Origin: a virus
DNA length: 26,756 nucleotides
Virus record (IMG/VR): IMGVR_UViG_3300027851_000113
Span: 1-26,756 of that record
Strand: one strand, 5' to 3'
Positions 14,447 to 21,188 of this stretch are shown here, piece after piece. A model generated the notes under the pieces. It was not told where the DNA came from and ran no database searches. It worked only from the letters and a program-made list of their open reading frames with translations. The position numbers and the translations under genes are program-made. Positions within the stretch are counted from its first letter, which is position 1. Each line of letters opens with the position of its first letter.

Positions 14447-15712
14447 ATGAATGAACAGGAAGTAAAAGATATTGCAACAAAGGTGTATAACGATTTAGGC
14501 ACTCAGTTTGGAGTTGCTAAAGTACCTGCCCACCTCCACAATGGAGTGGATACAAACAACCTACCCCTTTCGTCTATAGCAAATTTCTTTCCGCAAGTAA
14601 CATCAGTACCTACAAACATTCCAAACCAATTCAGTCAATACATTGTGACTCATACAGATGTGGCACAAATAGACTATTATGACCAAACTAACGGTGTATG
14701 GAGAAGTATAGCGGCTTCTAATACTACGTCTCCTCTAACTTTAGATATGACCGCTGGAGAGGACATAACGGCAGGTGACGCTGTAGCTGCGTATCCCGCT
14801 CAGACTTCTTCCATTGTATTTGATACAAGCGCAAGTACATTTAATGGCCCAGTTACATCAGTTACTCTAAGTATTACAGTTGGCAACAACTCTAATAGAT
14901 TGCTGCTGGTATTTTATACGGCATCCATGAGCAACACCTCAACTATAACAGGGACATACAACGGTGTAGCCATGACACATCTTATAAACCGAAGTGGCGG
15001 CAGTATTTTGTATTCTGGTTGTTTTTACGTCGTAGCACCAACCACTGGGACTCACGATATTGTAATAACAAGTACAAATATTGGGAATATCAGCATTGTA
15101 GGAATGAGTTACTACAACGTAGACCAATCAAATCCTATAGATACTAGTGGCTATGCTTCTGATTTTTCATCTGGCACATCAGTAAGTAAAACAATGACAC
15201 CATCTGTAGATGGATGCAGAATTGTCTCTGGGCTTGGATATAACAGCGCTGTAGCCCTTACTACCAAGACAAATATGTCTACTAACTTTACCACTAGTAC
15301 TACAGCTAGTGGGCCAGTTACGGGTGCAGGGGATAGTGGGAATATAATTCTTGCAACCAATACGACTATAACTGGTGGCTATACAAGTAATCTTGGTGGA
15401 GCAATTTTATCGTGTGTAATTATAAGACCATCATCAGCAGTCACTTATAATGCATATAAAGCATCAGCAAGTACTGCAACACCAAACAAGTATCAGGCGT
15501 TCGTAGGATTTGCTAACGCTTCAGCTTCTTCAGCGGCCACGGTATCAGTAGTGATTAGTGGTGTATGTAATGTACTGTCTGGTCTGCTACCAACACGTCA
15601 ATACTATATATCCGACACAGCTGGCGCTATTTCTACTTCTGCTGGGACTAACACACGGAAAGTAGGGATCGCACTTTCTGATACGGAGATATTAGTTACT
15701 AATATATGGTAG
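14447..15712 (+). CDS. Tail fibre / receptor-contact protein candidate
   Basis: This 421-residue protein has a short helical N-terminus (EQEVKDIATKVYNDLG), then VPAHLHNGVDTNNLPL (26-41), the H-x-H-N-G-x-D motif found at the base of many phage fibres. A Thr/Ser-rich beta middle follows (~115-340), with repeated strand pairs. The C-terminal ~75 residues (VGFANASASSAATVSVVISG ... ISDTAGAISTSAGTNTRKVGIAL) match a small knob-like domain common in tail proteins of environmental phages. It is the last gene of its operon, and its stop codon forms the start of late promoter copy 3. Host receptor binding is the most likely role. Confidence 0.72.
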   Translation: MNEQEVKDIATKVYNDLGTQFGVAKVPAHLHNGVDTNNLPLSSIANFFPQVTSVPTNIPNQFSQYIVTHTDVAQIDYYDQTNGVWRSIAASNTTSPLTLDMTAGEDITAGDAVAAYPAQTSSIVFDTSASTFNGPVTSVTLSITVGNNSNRLLLVFYTASMSNTSTITGTYNGVAMTHLINRSGGSILYSGCFYVVAPTTGTHDIVITSTNIGNISIVGMSYYNVDQSNPIDTSGYASDFSSGTSVSKTMTPSVDGCRIVSGLGYNSAVALTTKTNMSTNFTTSTTASGPVTGAGDSGNIILATNTTITGGYTSNLGGAILSCVIIRPSSAVTYNAYKASASTATPNKYQAFVGFANASASSAATVSVVISGVCNVLSGLLPTRQYYISDTAGAISTSAGTNTRKVGIALSDTEILVTNIW

Positions 15713-15746
15713 TACCACTACCCCGCCTATATAGAAATGGCAATAT
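15710..15746 (+). promoter_or_regulatory. Putative phage late promoter, copy 3
   Basis: TAGTACCACTACCC (15710-15723) again begins exactly 43 bases before an ATG (15753). At the canonical 17-base gap the box reads CAATAT (15741-15746), a weak match. A better TATACT lies three bases further on (15744-15749). The first triplet is the stop codon of the fibre gene. Confidence 0.72.
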
Positions 15747-15752
15747 ACTACT

Positions 15753-16670
15753 ATGCGAACATATTCTAATTACCTCTCAGACTTCCAGTCTTTGAGCCAG
15801 AACAGTTCAAGCGCAAACCAGACGTTCGGTATGCGTCTGGTAAATGACGCATTACGCTATCTTGTTGGCGTGTTTTTCTTTAATGAGACGACTTATCTTC
15901 CCGCAGGAGGAACGGTTGCGAGCCAAGCAGCATACACACTTCCACATGATGTAAAGCAGGTTATCAACGTCACCGTTACTATCGGTAGCGTCCTTTGGCA
16001 ACCAGTGGAATGTGCTACACGTAAACAGTACGACGCTCTGAACGTGATTCAATTCACCAACAACTATCCACAGTTCTACTACATTTACAACAACCAGCTT
16101 CTTATCTGGCCTACTCCAGCGAATAACGGGGATACTATAACCGTTCACTACAAGAAGCGTATTACAGACCTATCCCAGGCGGATTACACAACTGGCACTG
16201 TGTCTGCTACGCAAACAAGCGCAACCGTAACTGGTTCAGGTACAACCTGGACTACAAACATGGCAGGTAGATGGCTAAATATCGCCACCACAAACAGTGA
16301 TACTACCTCAGGAGATGATTCATGGTATCAAATTGCAAGCGTAGAAAGTAGCACATCTCTGACCTTAAATAATCCTTATGTAGGGCAAGATGTAACGGGT
16401 GGTTCTTACATCATTGGTGAAGTACCGATTCTTCCTGAGGACTTCCAAGACCTTCCTCTCTATCGTGCACTGATGCTTTATTTCTCTTCTACTGGTTCTG
16501 GCGCACCAAACGCCGCCCAGAAGGTAGCGGAATATAAAGGACTTTACGATGCTGGGTACGCGCAGCTAGAAGCAGAGTTTGGTTCAAAGACTTCTAGTGT
16601 GGGCATTACCCCACAAGACTACCCAACCGTGAGTCCGAACCTTTTTCAAAGTAATATAACTGGCCCCTAA
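15753..16670 (+). CDS. Head-tail adaptor / tail accessory protein candidate
   Basis: This 305-residue protein begins with a helical stretch with MRLVNDALRYLVGVFFFNE (~27-45). It continues as a beta-rich middle with the PQFYYIYNNQLLIWPTP segment (~108-124) and a GTVSATQTSATVTGSGTTW stretch (~150-168), and ends with a helix pair EDFQDLPLYRALMLYFSS (~228-245). The PxFYY...L-x-x-x-P-x-P pattern and the final amphipathic helices resemble podovirus adaptor proteins that bind the portal base and close the head. It is the first gene behind late promoter copy 3 and precedes two ejection-protein candidates. No specific homologue is recognised. Confidence 0.6.
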   Translation: MRTYSNYLSDFQSLSQNSSSANQTFGMRLVNDALRYLVGVFFFNETTYLPAGGTVASQAAYTLPHDVKQVINVTVTIGSVLWQPVECATRKQYDALNVIQFTNNYPQFYYIYNNQLLIWPTPANNGDTITVHYKKRITDLSQADYTTGTVSATQTSATVTGSGTTWTTNMAGRWLNIATTNSDTTSGDDSWYQIASVESSTSLTLNNPYVGQDVTGGSYIIGEVPILPEDFQDLPLYRALMLYFSSTGSGAPNAAQKVAEYKGLYDAGYAQLEAEFGSKTSSVGITPQDYPTVSPNLFQSNITGP

Positions 16671-16671
16671 T

Positions 16672-18171
16672 ATGGCAATACCTGGAGTAAAATGGACAGA
16701 CGCAGTACCACAGAAGAAACCTGTTGGACTTTTGAGTTATCTAAATACTGGACAGAAGGCACAACCTTCGCCCACAGTGCAGACTACAACCCCAGCTACT
16801 ATGGGGGTACGTGCTACGTCTCCGTCTGCGAATCTAACCCCTGCTCCATCTACGCTTCCAAAGTCCCAAGTAGCGACCAATACATCTTCTCCAATCAGTA
16901 ATTCGTATAGTGGTTCAAGTTCTAACGCAAATCCAGGATACAAACCAGATTCTCTTATATCTACAATGGGCGTTGCAAAGACTCCGCAAGAAATGGCTGC
17001 GGCTAATAATGCTACAACAGGCGCAGGTTCTGTAGATCCAACTGCAACTATTCAAACTCCAGCACCTACACCAACATATGCTGGTATTCTAGGCCAGTTG
17101 GTACAATCTGCGTCAAAGCCAAGCCAGCAATACACTGACCAAATGGCACAAGCTAACGCCTACAATGAGGCACTCAATCGTTCCCGTATGAACGAAGCTA
17201 CTGGTCTAGCACAAAACTTTCAAAATCCTATTCCTATAGAGTTCCAGCAAGGCCGTGGACAGGTACTTGAGAACCAGTATCTACAGCAGCAAAACGCACT
17301 CTCAAACGCTTATACGGGTGCTGCTAACCTTGTAGGGGCGGCAAATACACAGCAAGGACTTCAGCAAAGTGCCCTTGGTACTGCCGCTGGGTACGCACAA
17401 CCACAGATCACGCAATACGGTCAAACTTCATTCAATCCTGTTACAGGAGAGTTTGCAGGTGGTGGTTCACTTCCATCAGAAGTACTTAGTCAGTACGCAC
17501 AAATGGCTGCAAATGGTCAGTACACTGCTATTCCGTCATTTATCACCAGCAACCCTGTACTAAGTGCGCAATTAAACACAGCAGCTAAACAAATAAATCC
17601 AAACTACAATCCAATAGTTTCGGCTGCACAGGGCACCGCTACCGCACAGAACACTCAAACAGCGGGCACAGCAGGAGTACAGGCTAACCAGTCTGTACTC
17701 AATCCAGCGTACAACAACTACCTACAACTTCAGCAGACTACTCAAAACATTGACCAGTTCGGTAACCTCCTTACTCAGACCATGCAAGAGGGAGGAATCA
17801 ACCCATCAGACGTTAAGTTTGCAAACGCTAAACTTGCAGATATTCGTAATCAGCTTTCTAGTGGTCAGCAAGCAATTTATGACAACACACTCGCAAGCCT
17901 TCGCTCTCGCGTTTCTGGGCTTCTTGCTGCAGGTGGTAGTGAGATTCCAAGTCAAATTACTTCAGATGCTACGAAGATTCTCGATGGTACACTTCCCGTA
18001 TCGGCTCTTACAGGCGTTCTCCAGCGTATTCAGCAAGAAGGCAACGTATTGCTTAATAACGCTGCAAACGTCGTGAATACGGCATACCAGGGCACACAGG
18101 GTGCACAAGGAGGTCAAGGTACACAGTCTGCTGGTTCACAAGGTGGAGATTTAACGTGGGCTAACCTTTAA
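16672..18171 (+). CDS. Ala/Gln/Asn-rich virion protein, probable ejection protein
   Basis: This 499-residue protein starts with a Pro/Thr/Ser-rich disordered region (~20-130). A long helical, Gln/Ala/Asn-rich part follows (~140-240, with AQANAYNEALNRSRMNEATG), then a middle with YNPIVSAAQGTATAQNTQTAG, and an amphipathic helix region (~355-470) ending in a Gly-Gln-rich tail. There is no signal peptide and no strong membrane segment. Size, composition and position directly before a transglycosylase-bearing virion protein fit an internal-virion or ejection protein that leaves the head with the DNA. It starts one base after the preceding gene and ends three bases before the next. Confidence 0.55.
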   Translation: MAIPGVKWTDAVPQKKPVGLLSYLNTGQKAQPSPTVQTTTPATMGVRATSPSANLTPAPSTLPKSQVATNTSSPISNSYSGSSSNANPGYKPDSLISTMGVAKTPQEMAAANNATTGAGSVDPTATIQTPAPTPTYAGILGQLVQSASKPSQQYTDQMAQANAYNEALNRSRMNEATGLAQNFQNPIPIEFQQGRGQVLENQYLQQQNALSNAYTGAANLVGAANTQQGLQQSALGTAAGYAQPQITQYGQTSFNPVTGEFAGGGSLPSEVLSQYAQMAANGQYTAIPSFITSNPVLSAQLNTAAKQINPNYNPIVSAAQGTATAQNTQTAGTAGVQANQSVLNPAYNNYLQLQQTTQNIDQFGNLLTQTMQEGGINPSDVKFANAKLADIRNQLSSGQQAIYDNTLASLRSRVSGLLAAGGSEIPSQITSDATKILDGTLPVSALTGVLQRIQQEGNVLLNNAANVVNTAYQGTQGAQGGQGTQSAGSQGGDLTWANL

Positions 18172-18174
18172 GAT

Positions 18175-20064
18175 ATGCCTCCCGTCACACTAAAAGACGG
18201 AACGCAACTAGACCCTAAGGTGGTTAAGGTCATGCGTGCAATCCGCAGTGTAGAAAGCGGAGGAGATTACAATGCTGTTGGAGACAACGGTCAGTCTAAA
18301 GGTGCGTACCAATTCAACGGAGACAACTGGAAAAATTGGGCAGGTGAATATCTTGGAAACAAGGACGCTCCGATGACTCCTGAGAATCAGAACAAACTGA
18401 TGTATGCGCGTATTGAAAAGCAAAAGAACGAAGGACTTTCACCAGAAGAAATAGCTGCACTTCATAACGGTGCGCACAAAGACCCAACGACGGGGAAATA
18501 TACATACAACAACCCAGTATACGGTGAGAAGTTCCGTGCTGCTCTTGCAAAAGAAGCCACCCCACAGCAACAGGGTAATTTCGTAAATCCAGGCACTCCT
18601 ACACCTCAGGGAAACAACTTTGTGCAACCTCCTGCTGTACAACCAGCTGCATCACAACCAACAACTGACACACAACAGCAGCCAGAAAATAAACCTGGTC
18701 TCCTTTCACAAGTAGCAAGCGGTGTTGGTGGTTTCCTACGTGCTGCTGAATCTCCATTTCTCGGTGTTGCAGCTATCCCAACTCAAGCACTTGCTAAAGC
18801 CCTTGGACAACCTGACCCTTTCCAAAAAGGTATTGGAGGAGGAGCAACGCCTGGTGATGTAACGCCTCTTAATCTTGAGCAGAAAGCTGGTGACATTGCG
18901 CAGGTAGGAAGTTACTTTGTTCCTGGTTCTGGCGTACTTGGTGCAGCTGGTATGGGTGCACTTCAAGGAGCAGGTGCAGCTATGTCTAGAAAAGAAGACC
19001 TCGGAACTGTCGCAGGTCAAGGTGTGCTTGGAGCTGGGCTTGGCGCAGGAACAGCTCTTGCTGCAAAGGGTATCGGATACGGTCTAAATAAGGCAGGAGA
19101 AGCACTTAGCGGAGAAGGAGTACAGAAGGCTGTACAAGGAGTCAAAACTGCATACTCAAAAGCTCTCAATCTTAATGCTGCCGAGCGCGGGTTTGAATCA
19201 CGAAGCGGAAAAGACCTTGCTCAGGTACTTCTCACACACAGTGCACCCCTAGAAAGAAATGCAAACGGTACACTCAACGCAAGCGGAGCTATAGACAAAC
19301 TCCAATCTGCTCTCAATCCTCTTAACAAGCAAGCTGATGCTTTGGTGGGTAATGCGATGATAAACAAACAGGTGTCACACTTTGTGCCTCTAGACCAGGT
19401 AAAAAGCAAACTCCTTACTACAATCAGAAACTCTGCTATGGACTCTCTAGAGAAAGAGAACTCTGTTCGTTCTGCCACTAAACTCATGGGTGCTATAAAA
19501 CGGGAGTATGGAGATGTGGTATCCCCACAAGTAGCTGAGAAGATTAAACAAACACTTCAAGGAAGTGCGTTCAAAAAAGCCCTCACAACTTCAGACTCTC
19601 TTCAGAAGAACGTAAGTTATTTGGCAAGCCGTGTGATGAAAGACAGCACAGAAAAGGCTATTGGAGGTGCAGCTGGAAAGGAGTATGCAGCCCTCAATGC
19701 TCAGCGTGGAGACCTTGTAGATGCTATTACACGCCTTACAAAGCTAGATGGTAGTCGTCTTGTTAAGGGAGGAAAACTAGGAAATATGGCAGGAGGTCTT
19801 ACAGGAGCGATAATCGGATCGCAGTCTGGTGGACTTCTCGGAGGTCTTGCAGGTGATTACTTCGGTGCAAAAGCCGCAGAGTTCCTAAATAACCCAGCAA
19901 CACAGATAGCTATTGCAAACGCTAAAGCGCAATCTATGGGCAAACTTCCAGCACTGCTTGGTAGAGCGTCCAAGCCTGTAGGAACTGCATTGTCTAAGAC
20001 AGGAGGTGCAGTAAGTAAATCAGCACGCCCAATAGGACTTCTTGGTAACTTACTTGCCAAGTAG
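18175..20064 (+). CDS. Virion lytic transglycosylase, ejection-type
   Basis: This 629-residue protein carries an N-terminal lysozyme-like transglycosylase domain (~12-125). AIRSVESGGDYNAVG has the catalytic Glu27, SKGAYQFNGDNW (41-52) follows, and AALHNGAHKD (94-103) ends the cleft. A Pro/Gln linker (~128-180) leads to several Ala/Gly-rich hydrophobic segments (~185-205, 243-270, 286-308). A helical region (~325-520) and a Gly-zipper stretch with GGLTGAIIGSQSGGLLGG (~542-559) follow. This layout fits podovirus ejection proteins that degrade peptidoglycan locally and help form the trans-envelope channel. It is the last + gene before the convergent minus-strand gene, with hairpins after it. Confidence 0.82.
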   Translation: MPPVTLKDGTQLDPKVVKVMRAIRSVESGGDYNAVGDNGQSKGAYQFNGDNWKNWAGEYLGNKDAPMTPENQNKLMYARIEKQKNEGLSPEEIAALHNGAHKDPTTGKYTYNNPVYGEKFRAALAKEATPQQQGNFVNPGTPTPQGNNFVQPPAVQPAASQPTTDTQQQPENKPGLLSQVASGVGGFLRAAESPFLGVAAIPTQALAKALGQPDPFQKGIGGGATPGDVTPLNLEQKAGDIAQVGSYFVPGSGVLGAAGMGALQGAGAAMSRKEDLGTVAGQGVLGAGLGAGTALAAKGIGYGLNKAGEALSGEGVQKAVQGVKTAYSKALNLNAAERGFESRSGKDLAQVLLTHSAPLERNANGTLNASGAIDKLQSALNPLNKQADALVGNAMINKQVSHFVPLDQVKSKLLTTIRNSAMDSLEKENSVRSATKLMGAIKREYGDVVSPQVAEKIKQTLQGSAFKKALTTSDSLQKNVSYLASRVMKDSTEKAIGGAAGKEYAALNAQRGDLVDAITRLTKLDGSRLVKGGKLGNMAGGLTGAIIGSQSGGLLGGLAGDYFGAKAAEFLNNPATQIAIANAKAQSMGKLPALLGRASKPVGTALSKTGGAVSKSARPIGLLGNLLAK

Positions 20065-20067
20065 CTT

Positions 20068-20097
20068 TTCAGCACTCTTCCAAAAAGAGAATCTGAA
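20068..20097. terminator. Interrupted hairpin between convergent genes
   Basis: TTCAG/CTGAA outer stem and CTCTT/AAGAG inner stem (loop ccaaa) directly follow the transglycosylase stop. No long T run follows. With the hairpin at 20105 it probably insulates the two convergent genes. Confidence 0.4.
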
Positions 20098-20104
20098 TAG
20101 CTCA

Positions 20105-20128
20105 AATAGTGCTTCGAGTAGCATTATT
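20105..20128. terminator. 9-bp stem hairpin overlapping the end of the minus-strand gene
   Basis: AATAGTGCT (20105-20113) pairs with AGCATTATT (20120-20128), one G-T pair, loop TCGAGT. It overlaps the stop codon (20124-20126) of the minus-strand gene. It is near-symmetric, so it could act in both directions. Confidence 0.45.
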
Positions 20129-20768
20129 CAACAGTTACTTCTACAGTCTTTGTAGCGTCCTCGGCAGTGAATGTGAACGTGAACTTTCCTGTAGCTACTG
20201 GGTTTTCAATAGGGCAACCATTGTTTACGAATGGTGAAGAATGTGGAGCTACACAGAAGAAGTTTGGCTGTCCTGGTAGTCCGTCTACACCTGGTTGGTT
20301 TATTACAAAGGTTGAGTCAGCAAAGTCGGGGTCATCTGTTGTAACAGTTACAGGGACTTTAGTTACTTTGTTACTTGGGTTAAGGACAGTAACACTCAAC
20401 CCTAATTTACCTGTACCCGCTTTTACAACTGGGTCTGCTGGCTTTCCATCTACAAGCGTTTCTACATTTATAGTCCATTTAGAAGGTGCGACGCTTCCGA
20501 GGGTTTCTGTTTGTTGTGTCATAGGTGTCTGAATTATAGCTGGTGCATTGGTACTAGGAGTAGTGGTAGGTGTGGTTACAGGTGGGGTGACTGTTTGTTG
20601 TGAAACAGGCTGCAAAATCGCTTGGACATTTGCAATCGTAGCAGCATCAACTCCAAATGCCTGTAGTACCTGGATTATTGCAGATGTCTGTTGCGTAGTA
20701 AGTGTCGAGGCGTATGAGACTGAGGGAATGAGCATCAAACCGAACAATAAGGTAAGTGCGTATTTCAT
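20124..20768 (-). CDS. Exported surface protein of Parcubacteria type (candidate moron)
   Basis: This is the only minus-strand gene. The 214-residue product has a signal peptide (KYALTLLFGLMLIPSVSYA, cut near residue 20), then a short helical module (TQQTSAIIQVLQAFGVDA ... VQAIL, ~24-52). A Thr/Pro/Gln linker (~53-90) and a beta domain (~95-214) follow, the latter with VNVETL-like strands, DPDFADSTF and two Cys that could pair outside the cell. The N-terminal module is one I associate with cell-surface proteins of Parcubacteria. The ATG at 20768 is chosen over 20825 because only it gives a clean signal peptide and lies seven bases after a strong promoter box. Likely roles are surface alteration or superinfection exclusion, by inference. 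Confidence 0.82.
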   Translation of the reverse strand: MKYALTLLFGLMLIPSVSYASTLTTQQTSAIIQVLQAFGVDAATIANVQAILQPVSQQTVTPPVTTPTTTPSTNAPAIIQTPMTQQTETLGSVAPSKWTINVETLVDGKPADPVVKAGTGKLGLSVTVLNPSNKVTKVPVTVTTDDPDFADSTFVINQPGVDGLPGQPNFFCVAPHSSPFVNNGCPIENPVATGKFTFTFTAEDATKTVEVTVE

Positions 20769-20775
20769 ATCCGAG

Positions 20776-20804
20776 ACTATACCAAATAGTTTTCCACAGG
20801 TCAA
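20776..20804 (-). promoter_or_regulatory. Strong sigma70-type promoter, leaderless, for the minus-strand gene
   Basis: Read on the minus strand: TTGACC (20804-20799), a 17-base spacer ending in TGG, TATAGT (20781-20776), seven bases, then the ATG at 20768. Spacing and boxes are near ideal, and transcription would start at the start codon. It contains the same TGGTATAGT as the + promoter at 10394. Confidence 0.82.
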
Positions 20805-20831
20805 TACAGTTATAAACATGGACAAATACGA

Positions 20832-20837
20832 TATTAT
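20832..20837 (+). promoter_or_regulatory. -10-like TATTAT six bases before the HTH gene
   Basis: TATTAT is followed by six bases (gtagtg) and the ATG at 20844. It forms a divergent pair with the minus-strand promoter about 50 bases away. No clear -35 hexamer. Confidence 0.45.
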
Positions 20838-20843
20838 GTAGTG

Positions 20844-21188
20844 ATGTTAGTCTACTTTTTTGACCTAAAACGCTTGAGTAAACCACTCAATGAGTATTCT
20901 CAGCTTGAAGAGATGCTAGCTCTTCGTTCTCTTGGGTGGTCATACATGGCTCTAGCGGATAAGTTTAATGTCCCAAAGACAACAATACGTTATTTGTGTA
21001 GACGTTTTGGTCTTGCAAACAACGTTCGTGTGACTGTCCTGCGCCAAGACGTTAGTACCACTACCAGCCACCATATCGAGACGTATACTGAGGAAGATAG
21101 AATAAATCCAGGCAAAACATACGCAGAGTATTTACAAGAAGAGAAAGATAGAAAATGGCGCAAACTACTTCAATCACAACAAAAATAA
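20844..21188 (+). CDS. Small helix-turn-helix DNA-binding protein
   Basis: This 114-residue protein has a helix-turn-helix (~22-58): LEEMLALRSLGWSYMALADK is followed by FNVPKTTIRYLCRRFG, as in sigma region 4- or resolvase-like HTH domains. The C-terminal half is charged, with TYAEYLQEEKDRKWRKLL. The ATG at 20844 is preferred to the GTG one codon earlier because TATTAT lies exactly six bases upstream. It is divergent from the exported-protein gene, a typical position for a regulator of its neighbour. A copy of the late-promoter element lies inside its coding sequence at 21053, and its end overlaps the next gene by 34 bases. Targets are unknown. Confidence 0.75.
   Translation: MLVYFFDLKRLSKPLNEYSQLEEMLALRSLGWSYMALADKFNVPKTTIRYLCRRFGLANNVRVTVLRQDVSTTTSHHIETYTEEDRINPGKTYAEYLQEEKDRKWRKLLQSQQK
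21053..21089 (+). promoter_or_regulatory. Putative phage late promoter, copy 4 (inside the HTH gene)
   Basis: TAGTACCACTACCA (21053-21066; 13 of 14 bases match), a 17-base gap, then TATACT (21084-21089), the best -10 of the four copies. Transcription would start near 21096, giving a leader of about 59 bases to the gene at 21155. Unlike the other copies it is not at an ATG. Confidence 0.6.

Noticed and set aside
20769-20825. Extended N-terminus (start at 20825) for the minus-strand exported protein
   Set aside because: It would put the promoter boxes inside the coding region and bury the signal peptide behind 19 residues.
20167-20841. Two + strand frames (121 and 97 residues) opposite the exported protein
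   Set aside because: The minus-strand frame has a promoter, signal peptide and domain structure; the + frames have none of these.
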